The notes: a model not told the origin generated them from the sequence alone. DNA of 64,000 bases from UBA4736 sp002404015 (GCA_036747295.1 DAIOCN010000008.1:1-64000); one strand, 5' to 3'. Positions 55,085-63,843 are shown, counted from the first letter of the stretch. Numbers and translations: made by a program.

Positions 55085-55390
55085 TTAGCTGGTGAGGGCG
55101 GGGGCGCGCTTGCCGCGAGGCTTCGCGGTGTTCCACGGGCCGGCGAGGATCGCGGCGGCAGTCGTGGCTGGCTTCCGATGGCCCTGGACATAGCGGTCGA
55201 TCGCGGTGCTGGCCGTGTAGAGGGAACGGACGGCCAGTTCGACTGCGGCGTCCTTGAACTTCTGGTCGTCGGAGTCACGGGCTTCCTCGAGCAGGTCGGC
55301 GCTCTCGAAGAGGACGTGGCTGAGGCCGGCGAAGTCGAAAGGCTTAGGGCTGGCGGCGGGGCGCTTTTGGGGCAACTCGAGGATCTCCAT
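55085..55390 (-). CDS. Hypothetical protein
   Basis: 101 residues from ATG 55390; the frame stays open to 55453. No signal peptide or membrane helix. The middle is helical and acidic (ESADLLEEARDSDDQKFKDAAVELAVRSL split), the end is Lys/Arg/Pro-rich. No family recognised. Supported by codon pattern and amphipathic character only. Confidence 0.5.
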   Translation of the reverse strand: MEILELPQKRPAASPKPFDFAGLSHVLFESADLLEEARDSDDQKFKDAAVELAVRSLYTASTAIDRYVQGHRKPATTAAAILAGPWNTAKPRGKRAPALTS

Positions 55391-55517
55391 CGATTCCAGT
55401 GTTGGAGCCGTCGACGACAGTTCCCCTGCAGTTCTCTTAACAGAGCGCACCAACTTCAGGATGACGGGCGCGAACCCCGGCGCCCGGCCTCTCGGCCTGG
55501 CGCCGGGACAACCGTCT

Positions 55518-56042
55518 CTAGCGGCGCGCTGGTACCTGCTCCAGCAGCTTCAGACTCTCGCGGATGAAGGCTGGGATATCCTGCGGCTGCCTGGACGTCA
55601 CGAGGTTGCGGTCGACGCAGACCTCCTCGTCGACCACCTTGGCGCCGGCCAACTTCAAGTCGACCTGGATCGTCTTCCAGGCGGTGAGCCGGTGATCGCG
55701 GTGGGTGCCGGCGGTCAGAAATAGCTGAGGTCCGTGGCAGATGGCCAGCACCGGCTTGCCCTGGTCGAAGAACGCCTTCACAAAAGCCACCGGTGCGTCA
55801 TGGGCCCGCAGCTTGTCCGGCGAGGAACCGCCCGGGATCAGCAGCGCGTCGAAGTCTTCGGGAGTGGCATCCGCGACCGCCAGGTCCGTGGTGGCGGTCT
55901 CATTGCCCTTTGAACCGTCGAGCTTCTGGCCTGCCTCCAGGCCGACGATCGTGACCTCATGGCCGGCATCTCTGAGGGCGTCGTAGGGCTGTTTGAACTC
56001 CGAGTCCTCGAAGCCCGGGCCGAGTATGCAAGCGACCTTCAT
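55518..56042 (-). CDS. PfpI/DJ-1 family type 1 glutamine amidotransferase-like protein
   Basis: 174 residues. The nucleophile elbow LAICHGPQLFLTAG carries the Cys-His pair, with GFEDSEFKQPYDALRDAGHEV near the N-terminus and LIPGGSSPDKLR as further family blocks. Members act as proteases, deglycases or stress proteins; the exact activity cannot be told. A strong GGGAGGTCC precedes the ATG. Confidence 0.9.
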   Translation of the reverse strand: MKVACILGPGFEDSEFKQPYDALRDAGHEVTIVGLEAGQKLDGSKGNETATTDLAVADATPEDFDALLIPGGSSPDKLRAHDAPVAFVKAFFDQGKPVLAICHGPQLFLTAGTHRDHRLTAWKTIQVDLKLAGAKVVDEEVCVDRNLVTSRQPQDIPAFIRESLKLLEQVPARR

Positions 56043-56146
56043 AGATGGGACCTCCCAATCGCGTTCAGGTGCTGTCGGCTACGCCCCCACCTTACCGAGG
56101 ACGCCGGCGGAATGCCGGGAGAGGTCCCGGGGTCCGGCCGGACTCT

Positions 56147-56431
56147 CTAGACCCTGGGCGGCTTGCCGGGCAGGCGCCGCCACTGGCGGGGTCCGACACC
56201 GGCGCTGGGGTTGCCGGGCACAAAGGGCACTGCGCTCTCCTCGACCATGCACAGCTCCTTCCGCACCACGCTGCGCTCGGCGTTCGCGTGCTCGACCACG
56301 ACGGTGCGCTCCAGGACCGCGCGAACCCTGACCTGCTCACCATGCACAACTGCGTCGAAGCCTCCGGCGACCTCGTGGTTCAAGGGCGGGACGATGCTGG
56401 CGAGAGTGACGAGTTCGACGGTGCTGCTCAT
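56147..56431 (-). CDS. Small protein of unknown function (paralogue of 56535-56849)
   Basis: 94 residues, no signal peptide. The core GGFDAVVHGEQVRVRAVLERTVVVEHANAERSVVRKELCMV (split) aligns with the neighbouring protein's LVDGHRVWVTAVLERTAVVEPKPGEPKMLVNRRRCLV. Both look like a small beta-rich domain with a V-x-A-V-L-E-R-T-x-V-V-E centre. A GGAGGTCC ribosome binding site precedes the ATG. Function unknown. Confidence 0.65.
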   Translation of the reverse strand: MSSTVELVTLASIVPPLNHEVAGGFDAVVHGEQVRVRAVLERTVVVEHANAERSVVRKELCMVEESAVPFVPGNPSAGVGPRQWRRLPGKPPRV

Positions 56432-56472
56432 AGATGGACCTCCGGGGCGATGAGGGAGTGCTTGGCACGGGG

Positions 56473-56507
56473 AAAAAAAGAGCGCCGACCCCCTAAGTCG
56501 GCGCTCT
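56473..56507 (-). terminator. Intrinsic terminator, minus strand
   Basis: Eleven-bp stem AGAGCGCCGAC/GTCGGCGCTCT with a seven-base loop; read on the minus strand it is followed by seven T residues. It ends transcription from the 56535-56849 gene and insulates the next one. Confidence 0.9.
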
Positions 56508-56534
56508 GAAGTTTACCAGAGTCTTAAGGCAGGG

Positions 56535-56849
56535 TTATGCCGCGCTTTCCTCGCGCTCCTGCTGCGCGGCCAGGCGGTTCCTGCGGGCGGCCTCGCGGCC
56601 TCTGCGGGCGGCGTATCGGGCCGCGATGGGACCGAAGCGAAGGTCGCCGGGGTTGACGAGGCAGCGGCGGCGATTCACCAGCATCTTCGGTTCGCCGGGC
56701 TTCGGCTCGACGACCGCGGTGCGCTCCAGGACGGCGGTGACCCAGACCCGGTGCCCATCGACCAGGGCCGGAAAGTCGGGGAGGATCATCATCTCGTTGT
56801 CGTGCTCGACCTCATCGAGCCGGACCTGGTGCGCGGTGTTCTCAGACAT
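56535..56849 (-). CDS. Small protein of unknown function (paralogue of 56147-56431)
   Basis: 104 residues. The central region (about 28-68) is similar to the neighbouring small protein. The C-terminal 35 residues are a distinct Arg/Ala-rich basic helix (AARYAARRGREAARRNRLAA) absent from the paralogue and possibly nucleic-acid binding. TACCCT lies seven bases before the ATG with no Shine-Dalgarno, so the mRNA may be leaderless. Followed by a strong terminator. Confidence 0.65.
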   Translation of the reverse strand: MSENTAHQVRLDEVEHDNEMMILPDFPALVDGHRVWVTAVLERTAVVEPKPGEPKMLVNRRRCLVNPGDLRFGPIAARYAARRGREAARRNRLAAQQEREESAA

Positions 56850-56894
56850 GACAGGAAGGGTATCACAATTGTCCCCACGCAGCGGCTGTTTTTC

Positions 56895-57635
56895 TTACGG
56901 GCGCGAGGCTACCTTTTTCGACCCTTCCAGCGGCAGTGCAGGGGGCTGAGAAGCGTGGCGCCGCGGGCGCCAACCGTGCTCGTAGGCGAGGAAGACCAGG
57001 ACGCCCACCACGAGGATCAGGGCGCCCCAGGGCAGCAGGTGGGCGGGCACCAGGCGGAACAGGAAACGGCTGTTGCGGCCGAGCACGCGGCCCAGCTCCA
57101 GGAAGATGGTCGCCCAGATCAATGAGGAGACGAACACACAGGGCACGAAGACCCGGGCCGGGACCTCGAATACGCCGGCAAAGGCCGACAGCACGATGCG
57201 CATGCCGGGGATGTGGCGGCCGAAGATGATGGCCCAGGGGCCCCAGCGCCGGAACTGGCGCTCGGTCTTGTCGAGGCGCTCCTGGGTAAGGCCGATATAC
57301 CGTCCGAACCGAACCAGGAATGGGTGGCCGTAGCGCTTGCTGATCGAGAAGAGGATGAAGCTGCCGCAGACCGCTCCGCCCACCACCGACACGTAGGCCA
57401 TGGCATAGGGGATCTCGCCCCGCGTCGTCAGGTAGCCGCCCCACATGATCCAGGCGTCGCCTGGCGCCGGCAGCGGGACGCCCAGCTCCTCGACGAAGAT
57501 CGCCCCGAACAGGCCGAGCGTCTGGTGGCCGTGGAAGAAGAAAGCGCCCAAAACGCGGCTGAGATGCCGGAGCCATTCCGGCGATTGCAGCCAGCCGGGA
57601 AGGTGCGCCTGGAGAAGGATGAGGTGGTACAGCAT
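56895..57635 (-). CDS. DedA family membrane protein
   Basis: 246 residues. FVEELGVPLPAPGDAWIMWGGYL and IIFGRHIPGMRIVLSAFAGVFEV are the hallmark motifs of DedA/SNARE-associated proteins, some of which flip undecaprenyl phosphate or phospholipids across the membrane. Five or six hydrophobic segments. Given the wall-glycan genes in the window, a carrier-lipid recycling role is attractive but unproven. Confidence 0.88.
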   Translation of the reverse strand: MLYHLILLQAHLPGWLQSPEWLRHLSRVLGAFFFHGHQTLGLFGAIFVEELGVPLPAPGDAWIMWGGYLTTRGEIPYAMAYVSVVGGAVCGSFILFSISKRYGHPFLVRFGRYIGLTQERLDKTERQFRRWGPWAIIFGRHIPGMRIVLSAFAGVFEVPARVFVPCVFVSSLIWATIFLELGRVLGRNSRFLFRLVPAHLLPWGALILVVGVLVFLAYEHGWRPRRHASQPPALPLEGSKKVASRP

Positions 57636-57670
57636 TTTGGTCGTCGCCCGCCCCCAGCGACCCTCGCCGG

Positions 57671-57676
57671 ATTATA
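57671..57676 (-). promoter_or_regulatory. Probable -10 element of the dedA promoter
   Basis: Perfect TATAAT on the minus strand, about 36 nt before the dedA ATG. No good -35 is seen, but a 10-bp palindrome CGGTTAACCG at 57707-57716 lies just upstream and could be an operator or activator site. Confidence 0.45.
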
Positions 57677-57732
57677 GGGTCGGGCTGCGTCCTTTATATA
57701 CGCCGTCGGTTAACCGGATTGGTCGATCCTGG

Positions 57733-58503
57733 TTAAGGCGAGGGAGTCAGCGTCAGCAGGCTGTGCGGGTCTGGCGCGGGCACTGGCGGCAGTGCCCAGA
57801 GCTCGGCGGCGTCGCCCCATCCGACCTCCACCTCGAACGCACCACAGAAGTGGGGCGTGTAGGCACCGGCTGCGTCGGCCGTGGCCAGCTCCGGGCCGCC
57901 CAGGGCCAGGAGCGAGGTGGCGCGCTTGCCGGCCAGCCCGCAGGGCACGATGCCCTCGTTGAAGATCGAGAGGTCGCTGGTCAGGTTCAGGGCGAAGCCG
58001 TGGTTGGTGACGCGCTGGTTCAGCTTCACCCCGATCGCCGCCACCTTCTCGAGGGGGCTGGATTCCGCCCCCGCGCCGCGGCTCCAGACCCCGGTCATGC
58101 CCCGTCCGCCAGGCTCGGAGGCCACGCCCACGCCGGCCAGGTACGAGATCAGCGACTGCTCCAGTCCCCGGATGTGCCGGAGGATGTCGCTGCCCAGGCG
58201 AGGCAGGTCGAGGATCGGGTAGCCGACGAGCTGGCCGGGGCCGTGGTAGGTCACGTCGCCGCCCCGGTCGGTCCAGACCAGCTCGACCCCCCGGCGGGCA
58301 CACTCGGCCTCGGACCAGAGCAGGTTCTCCCCGGTTCCGCGGCGGCCGATGCTGAACACGTGCGGGTGCTCCAGCAGCAAAAGCGAGTCCGGCTGCGTCC
58401 CGGCCTTCACGGCCTCCACCGCCGCGCGCTGGAGATCCCAGGCCCGGAGGTAGGGGACGCTACCCAGCCAGTAGGCTCTTACGACTCGCCGGGATCTGCT
58501 CAT
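57733..58503 (-). CDS. lipB: Octanoyltransferase LipB
   Basis: Transfers octanoyl from acyl carrier protein to lipoyl domains. 256 residues from ATG 58503. RGGDVTYHGPGQLVGYPILDLPR, the catalytic Lys block VAAIGVKLNQRVTNHGFALN and the catalytic Cys in IVPCGLAGKR are clear. The start overlaps the end of lipA by 44 nt. It completes an E2-lipA-lipB transcription unit. Confidence 0.95.
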   Translation of the reverse strand: MSRSRRVVRAYWLGSVPYLRAWDLQRAAVEAVKAGTQPDSLLLLEHPHVFSIGRRGTGENLLWSEAECARRGVELVWTDRGGDVTYHGPGQLVGYPILDLPRLGSDILRHIRGLEQSLISYLAGVGVASEPGGRGMTGVWSRGAGAESSPLEKVAAIGVKLNQRVTNHGFALNLTSDLSIFNEGIVPCGLAGKRATSLLALGGPELATADAAGAYTPHFCGAFEVEVGWGDAAELWALPPVPAPDPHSLLTLTPSP

Positions 58504-59353
58504 CGGCGTGGTATGAGGAGCGGACAAGGGCCCCGGACTCGACATGCTCGAAGCCCATCTCCATGGCCGCCGCCTTCAGCTCGACGAACTCCTCGGGCCG
58601 GTAGTAGCGAACCAACTCGGCGTGCTTCTTGGTGGGGCGCAGGTACTGGCCAACCGTCAGGACGTCGATCGAGTGCTCGCGCATGTTCCGGAAGACTTCG
58701 AGCAGCTCCTCGCGTTCCTCGCCTAGCCCGACCATCACCCCAGACTTGGTCACCATGTCCGGCCGCAACTCCTTCACGTAGCGCAGCAGGCCGAGGCTGT
58801 TCAGGTAGACCGCCTTCGGGCGGATCCGCGCGTATAGGCGGGGAACCGTCTCGGTGTTGTGGTTGAAGATGTCGGGGCCGGCCTCCACAACGGTGCGGAT
58901 CGCGTCGCGGTCGCCGGCGAAGTCCGGCGTGAGCACCTCGATCGAGGTTCCCGGGCTAAGGCGGCGGATGGCGCGAATGGTGCGCGCGAAGATGCCGGCG
59001 CCGCCGTCCCGGAGGTCATCGCGATCGACCGATGTTATGACGGCGTGAAGCAGGCTGAGCTGGGCCACCGACTCGGCAACCCGCAGGGGCTCGCCGATGT
59101 CGAGCTCAACGGGCCGGCCCGAGGTGACGGCGCAGAAGCGGCAGGCCCGTGTGCAGACGTCACCCAGGATCATGAAGGTGGCGGTGCGCCGGTTCCAGCA
59201 GTCGAAGATGTTGGGGCAGCGGGCTGCCTCACAGACGGTGTGCAGGCGCTTCTCCTGGACCAGCTGCTTGAGCTCCTTGAAGTTCTCGCCCTCGTGGACG
59301 CGGACTTTGATCCACTCCGGGATCGTGCGTCCGGGGCGCAGGGTATCGGTCAT
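58460..59353 (-). CDS. lipA: Lipoyl synthase LipA
   Basis: Radical SAM enzyme inserting two sulfurs into octanoyl-lipoyl domains, 297 residues. The radical SAM cluster motif is CTRACRFC, and the auxiliary cluster cysteines are in CEAARCPNIFDCW. The C-terminal RSSYHAD contributes the Ser ligand. It begins four bases after the E2 gene, so the lipoyl-carrying enzyme and its modifying enzymes are made together. Confidence 0.96.
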   Translation of the reverse strand: MTDTLRPGRTIPEWIKVRVHEGENFKELKQLVQEKRLHTVCEAARCPNIFDCWNRRTATFMILGDVCTRACRFCAVTSGRPVELDIGEPLRVAESVAQLSLLHAVITSVDRDDLRDGGAGIFARTIRAIRRLSPGTSIEVLTPDFAGDRDAIRTVVEAGPDIFNHNTETVPRLYARIRPKAVYLNSLGLLRYVKELRPDMVTKSGVMVGLGEEREELLEVFRNMREHSIDVLTVGQYLRPTKKHAELVRYYRPEEFVELKAAAMEMGFEHVESGALVRSSYHADEQIPASRKSLLAG

Positions 59354-59357
59354 CGCC

Positions 59358-60686
59358 TCAGATCCGGATGCTGGCCGGCGTCCAGCCCTCGAGGCGTTTC
59401 TTCAGGAAGCCGAGGAACTGGCCCGCCGTCATCCCGTCGATGATGCGGTGGTCGAAAGACAGGCACATGTTCATCATGTGCCTGACCGCGATCCCTTCGC
59501 CGATCACCACCGGCCGCCTGAGGATCGACTCGGTCGTCAGGATCGCGGCCTGGGGCTGGTTGATGATGGGCTGAGAGGCGACCGACCCGGTGGCGCCGGT
59601 GTTATTCAGCGTGAACGTGCCGCCCTGGACGTCCTCCGGCTTCAGCTTCTTGCTGCGGGCCCGCTCGACCAGGTCGTTGACAGCCCGGGCCAGGTCGCTG
59701 AAGCCAAGCTTGTCCGCTTCCTTCACCACCGGCACGATGAGGCCGTCGGGGATCGCCACCGCGAGGCCCAGGTTGATGTAGTGCTTGAGGACGACCCCGT
59801 CGTCGCTCCAGCTCGAGTTGAGGAAGGGGAACTCCGTGAGGGCATCCGTGACGGCCTGGATGACGAAGGGCATATAGGTCAGCGCCACTCCATTGCGGGC
59901 CCGGAAGCCCTCCTTTTCCGCCTCCCGGAAGCGCACCAGCTCGGTCACGTCGATCTCCTGCAGCGTCCAGGCGTGGGGGGACGTGGCGAGGCTGCGTGTC
60001 ATGTGCTCGGCGATGGAGCGCCGCATTGTGCTGAGCTTCACGAGCTCCTCCCGGGCTCCGTCGGCCGCTGCGGGAGCGGGGGCGCGCGTCGGCGCTGGAG
60101 CGGGGGCGCCGGGAGCGGGGGCGGCGGGCGGCGGCGGAGCCACCGGCGCCGGCGCGGCTTTGGCGCCGCTCTCGATATAGGCGAGAACGTCGTCGCGGGT
60201 CACCCGGCCACCCTCTCCGGTGCCCTTGATCACAGATGGGTCCAGCCCGTTCTCTTCGGCCAGCCGGCGGACCGCGGGGCTGAAGCGCTGGCGCTGTCCG
60301 TTGTCCTGGTCTGGAGCCTTGACCTCGGCAGCTTCTGCGACGGTCGGCTCCGCGGTCGCCTGGGCCGGCGCTGGGCTGGGCTCGGCCTCGACGGGCGTCT
60401 CGGGGGCTGCCGCCTCGGCGGCGACAGCGGCCTCCGGAGCGGCTCCTTCCACCTCGATCTGGGCGATCTCTACGCCCACGTTGACCGTCGTACCCTCGCT
60501 CACGGAGATGCGGACGAGGGTGCCCTCGAAGGGCGAGGGGATCTCGGCGTTGACCTTGTCGGTCACCACCTCGACCAGGGGCTCATCGCGCTTGACGAAG
60601 TCGCCCTCTTTCTTCAGCCACTTGTCGACGGTCCCCTCGGTCACGGACTCGCCGAGCTGAGGCATCTTGATCTGGGCTACACCCAT
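59358..60686 (-). CDS. Dihydrolipoamide acyltransferase (E2) of a 2-oxoacid dehydrogenase complex
   Basis: 442 residues: one N-terminal lipoyl domain with the lipoylated Lys in EVVTDKVNAEIPSP (about residue 43), an Ala/Pro/Glu linker, a peripheral subunit-binding domain (SPAVRRLAEENGLDPSVIKGTGEGGRVTRDDV split), a second Ala/Pro linker, and the catalytic domain ending in FDHRIIDGMTAGQFL. VTDKVNAE resembles branched-chain or acetoin-type E2 as well as succinyl-type; no E1 or E3 gene is here to decide. Confidence 0.9.
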   Translation of the reverse strand: MGVAQIKMPQLGESVTEGTVDKWLKKEGDFVKRDEPLVEVVTDKVNAEIPSPFEGTLVRISVSEGTTVNVGVEIAQIEVEGAAPEAAVAAEAAAPETPVEAEPSPAPAQATAEPTVAEAAEVKAPDQDNGQRQRFSPAVRRLAEENGLDPSVIKGTGEGGRVTRDDVLAYIESGAKAAPAPVAPPPPAAPAPGAPAPAPTRAPAPAAADGAREELVKLSTMRRSIAEHMTRSLATSPHAWTLQEIDVTELVRFREAEKEGFRARNGVALTYMPFVIQAVTDALTEFPFLNSSWSDDGVVLKHYINLGLAVAIPDGLIVPVVKEADKLGFSDLARAVNDLVERARSKKLKPEDVQGGTFTLNNTGATGSVASQPIINQPQAAILTTESILRRPVVIGEGIAVRHMMNMCLSFDHRIIDGMTAGQFLGFLKKRLEGWTPASIRI

Positions 60687-60727
60687 GCCGAGGTCCTCCT
60701 ACTAGCCGATACCGCGGACGGCGGAGT

Positions 60728-60801
60728 TGGAGGCGACGCCCAGAATCGAACTGGGGATGGAGCTTTTGCAGAGCTCTGCCTTACCACTTGGCTACGTCGC
60801 C
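60728..60801 (-). tRNA. tRNA-Cys (anticodon GCA)
   Basis: On the minus strand: acceptor GGCGACG/CGTCGCC, D arm GCC-GGC, anticodon stem GAGCT/AGCTC with loop CTGCAAA, T arm CCCAG-TTCGATT-CTGGG, discriminator T and encoded CCA (60728-60730). Confidence 0.96.
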
Positions 60802-60831
60802 TCGAACCGCGGCATCTAGTCTACTGACGCG

Positions 60832-61305
60832 ATGGCGGGCGGCAACTTTAGGGACGCGATGGCACGGCACGCGGCCGCGGTGGCCGTCGTCAGCGCGCTC
60901 CAGTCCGGCGGCTTTCGCGGGCTGACCGCGACCAGCTTCACCTCCGCCTCGATGGAGCCACCCCTGGTCCTGGTCTGCCTCGACCGCTTCGCGCAGACCA
61001 GAGATGCGGTGGAGGAGGCTGGCGAGTTCAACGTGAGCCTGCTGGCGCGCGACCAGGAGTTCCTGGCCGAGCGCTTTGCCGCCCGGGCGCCGCTGGTCGA
61101 CCCCAGCTGGCGGGAGGTCCCGCACCGCCTGGGCGGCAATGGCGTGCCCCTCCTGGAGGGAGGCGTGGCCTGGTTCGAGTGCCGGCTCCAGGAGATGCGG
61201 CCGGCCGGCGACCACGACATCGCCCTCGGCCTGGTCATCGACTCCGGCTGGGCCCCCGGCGACCCGCTGATCCTATGGGACCGAGCGTTCTGGCGACTCT
61301 CATAG
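60832..61305 (+). CDS. Flavin reductase-like protein
   Basis: 157 residues, the FMN-binding split-barrel flavin reductase family. AVVSALQSGGFRGLTATSFTSAS and PPLVLVCLDRFAQTRDAVEEAGEFNVSLL (split) are typical. It would supply reduced flavin to a monooxygenase partner not seen here. A TAGTCT lies nine bases before the ATG, with no clear Shine-Dalgarno. Confidence 0.87.
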   Translation: MAGGNFRDAMARHAAAVAVVSALQSGGFRGLTATSFTSASMEPPLVLVCLDRFAQTRDAVEEAGEFNVSLLARDQEFLAERFAARAPLVDPSWREVPHRLGGNGVPLLEGGVAWFECRLQEMRPAGDHDIALGLVIDSGWAPGDPLILWDRAFWRLS

Positions 61306-61310
61306 CCGAC

Positions 61311-61450
61311 GGGGGAAGAACCTGGCGGTTCCTCCCCCGGACCCTACCTCCCTTTTTTGGCTACCTATTGCGTTTGGTGCGCGATCGGATTTTTCGACTC
61401 ATACGGGCCGGCGGAGCCGGCCCTTTCTGCCATGTCGGAATTTTTCTAAG
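61311..61450 (+). repeat. Two-hairpin intergenic repeat, copy 4
   Basis: First hairpin GGGGGAAGAACC-TGGC-GGTTCCTCCCCC at 61311-61338 (12-bp stem, one mismatch). Then GGACCCTACCTCCC, an AT-richer spacer of about 50 nt, and a second perfect hairpin GGGCCGGC-GGA-GCCGGCCC at 61405-61423, ending CTGCCATGTCGGAATTTTTC. It sits between convergent genes. Confidence 0.75.
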
Positions 61451-61477
61451 ACGAGGTCGAAGCCTTCGGCGGGTGGG

Positions 61478-61774
61478 CTAGTAGGGCAGATCGTGTTCGT
61501 CCATGCCGAAGTGGTGGCCTACTTCGTGCAGCACTGTGCGCCGGACCTCGTCGACCAGCTCCTCCCAGGTGTTCGCCTCGTCCTCGTGAGAGCGTTTGAA
61601 GATCGCCACCCTCTGCGGCCAGTCGCCGCCCAGTGCCGTCTCGCCCTCGTAGAGGCCTAGCAGGCCGTCCGGGGACGATTCCTCGATCACGAACTCGATA
61701 TCCTCGAGGTACGGCTGGAACTCGGCCGGGATCGACTGCAGGGCGTCCCGGACCGCGCGCTCGAAGCGGTCCAT
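61478..61774 (-). CDS. Minimal zinc metallopeptidase family protein
   Basis: 98 residues from ATG 61774 (an ATG at 61786 is in frame). The C-terminal HEVGHHFGMDEHDL is a HExxHxxGxxxxD zinc site of the small zincin family formerly called DUF1025. The N-terminal MDRFERAVRDALQSIPAEF is typical. Substrate unknown. Its start region is only 25 nt from that of the divergent dehydrogenase gene. Confidence 0.88.
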   Translation of the reverse strand: MDRFERAVRDALQSIPAEFQPYLEDIEFVIEESSPDGLLGLYEGETALGGDWPQRVAIFKRSHEDEANTWEELVDEVRRTVLHEVGHHFGMDEHDLPY

Positions 61775-61799
61775 GCTCACTCGCATCAGGGAGATCAGG

Positions 61800-62666
61800 A
61801 TGGCGCAGATCAGGAACGTTCTTGTGGTCGGCTCGGGGACGATGGGCTCCCAGATCGCTCTCCAGACCGCCTTCAGCGGGCACTACGATGTGACGCTGGT
61901 CGACTCCAAGCCGGAGCAGCTCGAACGCGCGGTCGAGCAGAACCAGAAGCTGGTGGCGCGCGGGGTGGAGAAAGGGCGGCTCACCCAGGAGCAGGGCACC
62001 GCGGCTCTGGGCCGCCTGCGCACGAGCACCGACCTGGCCGGCTCGGCGGCCCTGGCCGATCTCGCCATCGAGGCGATCTACGAGAATCTCGACGCCAAGC
62101 GCGAGGTGTTCCAGGCGCTTGACCAGAACGCGCCGCCGGGGACCGTCCTCGCCAGCAACTCCAGCACCATCGCCATCTCCCGCCTGGCCGAGGTCACCGA
62201 GCGCCCGGAAGACTGCTGCAACACGCACTTCTTCCACCCGGTCACCGTCATGCAGCTTTGCGAGGTGGTCCGGGGCCCGAAGACCAGCGACCGCACGGTC
62301 GAGGTCGCGATGGAGTTCGTCCGCAGCATCGACCGGGTGCCGGTCCTGATCAACAAGGAGGTCCACGGCTTCGTCGTCAACCGCATCCTGTTCGCCGCCG
62401 CCGAGGAGGCCATGCGGCTGTACGAGGGCGGATACGCCTCCGCCGAGGACATCGACACCGCGGTCAAGAAGGGTCTGAACTGGCCGATGGGCCCCTTCGA
62501 GCTGCTCGACTTCAGCGGCCTCGACATCTTCTACGGCGCCCTCGAGGACAGGGCTCGGCTGGAGGGCGGCCCAGGGGCGCCGGCCATCCTGAAGGAGAAG
62601 ATCGACCAGGGCCACCTCGGCCGCAAGACGGGGAAGGGCTTCTTCGACTACGCGGGGAGGGCCTGA
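61800..62666 (+). CDS. 3-hydroxyacyl-CoA (3-hydroxybutyryl-CoA) dehydrogenase
   Basis: 288 residues. NAD-binding VLVVGSGTMGSQIALQTAFSG at the N-terminus, LASNSSTIAIS, the catalytic His region NTHFFHPVTVMQLCEVV, then VHGFVVNRILFAAAEEAM and LNWPMGPFELLDFSGLD of the C-terminal dimer domain. The usual HFFNP reads HFFHP. ATG 61800 is chosen because it gives the normal start before the Rossmann strand; the frame is open to 61773. Role in fatty-acid or butanoate metabolism. Confidence 0.92.
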   Translation: MAQIRNVLVVGSGTMGSQIALQTAFSGHYDVTLVDSKPEQLERAVEQNQKLVARGVEKGRLTQEQGTAALGRLRTSTDLAGSAALADLAIEAIYENLDAKREVFQALDQNAPPGTVLASNSSTIAISRLAEVTERPEDCCNTHFFHPVTVMQLCEVVRGPKTSDRTVEVAMEFVRSIDRVPVLINKEVHGFVVNRILFAAAEEAMRLYEGGYASAEDIDTAVKKGLNWPMGPFELLDFSGLDIFYGALEDRARLEGGPGAPAILKEKIDQGHLGRKTGKGFFDYAGRA

Positions 62667-62668
62667 GC

Positions 62669-63643
62669 GTGGAATCGACCAGCGTCGGACGCAGCGGGCT
62701 CAAGGTCAGCCGACTCTGCCTCGGGACCATGCTCTTCGGGAGCTTCGTGGACGAGGCGGCCGGGGTCGCCGTAATGGACCAGGCCGCGGAGCTCGGATTC
62801 GACTTCATCGACACCGCCGACGTGTACCCCGTGCCGGGCAGCCCCGAGACCGCGGGCCGCACCGAGGAGATCGTGGGGCGCTGGCTGAAGGGCAAGCGCT
62901 CCCGCTTCGTGCTGGCGACGAAGTGCGTCAACCGGGTGGGCCCGTCGCCCAACGATGCTGGCGGCAGCCGCAAGCACGTGATCGAGGCCTGCGAGGCCAG
63001 CCTGCGCCGGCTGCAGACGGACCGCGTCGACATCTTCTACCTGCACCACTCGGACACGGACACCCCGCTCGACGAGACGCTGGAGGCGCTCGACCGCCTG
63101 GTCCAGGACGGCAAGGTCCACTACATCGGCGTCTCCAACTTCGAGGCCTGGCAGCTCGGCCTGGCGATGACCCTGGCCGCCGAGCGGCGCCTCGCCCGCG
63201 TCACGGTCGTCCAGCCGCGCTACAACCTGCTCTCGCGGTCCTACGAGCGCGACCTGCTGCCGCTGTGTCGGGCCTCCAGCATCGGCGTGGTGCCTTACAA
63301 CCCGCTGGGAGCGGGGATGCTGGCGGGAAAGTACAGGCGGGGCCAGGAGCCGCCCGAAGGCTCCCGGTTCGGGCTCGGCGACTACGGCCGTATGTATCAG
63401 ACGCGGTACTGGTCGGACCGTATGTTCGACGTGGTGGAGGCCGTGCAGGAGGTGGCCGGCGAGGTGGGTGCAACCCCCGCCCAGGTTGCTGTGGCGTGGC
63501 TGCTGGCGCAGGAGGGCGTCACGTCGCCGATCGTGGGCGCCTCCAGGCCGGAGCAGCTGACGGACACCGTCGGGGCGCTCACCTTGAAGCTGGGCGACGA
63601 CCAGTTGAAAAAGCTGAACGAGGTATCCGGCGAGTTCCGCTGA
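62669..63643 (+). CDS. Aldo/keto reductase
   Basis: 324 residues, (beta/alpha)8 NADPH-dependent oxidoreductase. Catalytic-site residues are in FIDTADVYP (Asp and Tyr), LATKCV (Lys) and FYLHHSD (His); the NADPH site is in the C-terminal TSPIVGASRPEQL. Resembles the YajO/Tas-like or potassium-channel-beta branch. GTG start two bases after the dehydrogenase stop, so probably one operon. Substrate not evident. Confidence 0.9.
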   Translation: MESTSVGRSGLKVSRLCLGTMLFGSFVDEAAGVAVMDQAAELGFDFIDTADVYPVPGSPETAGRTEEIVGRWLKGKRSRFVLATKCVNRVGPSPNDAGGSRKHVIEACEASLRRLQTDRVDIFYLHHSDTDTPLDETLEALDRLVQDGKVHYIGVSNFEAWQLGLAMTLAAERRLARVTVVQPRYNLLSRSYERDLLPLCRASSIGVVPYNPLGAGMLAGKYRRGQEPPEGSRFGLGDYGRMYQTRYWSDRMFDVVEAVQEVAGEVGATPAQVAVAWLLAQEGVTSPIVGASRPEQLTDTVGALTLKLGDDQLKKLNEVSGEFR

Positions 63644-63677
63644 TCCGGCCTGGCATTAGGGCTTTAATGGGCGCGCT

Positions 63678-63761
63678 GCGGGTGTGGCGAAACTGGCATA
63701 CGCAGGACTCTTAAAAAGTCCGGCCTTCAACGGCTTGTGGGTTCGAGTCCCACCACCCGCA
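63678..63761 (+). tRNA. tRNA-Leu (anticodon TAA)
   Basis: Class II tRNA with a long variable arm. Acceptor GCGGGTG/CACCCGC, anticodon stem GGACT/AGTCC with loop CTTAAAA, variable arm around CGGCCTTCAACGGCTT, T arm GTGGG-TTCGAGT-CCCAC. The 3' sequence is ACCT, so CCA is not encoded, unlike the other three tRNAs here. Confidence 0.94.
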
Positions 63762-63843
63762 CCTCAGCCGGCCCTCGCCGGGACAATGCCTTTCCAGGCC
63801 GCCCGGCGGGAGCCCGCGGATCAATCCCAATAGAATCCTTGCG

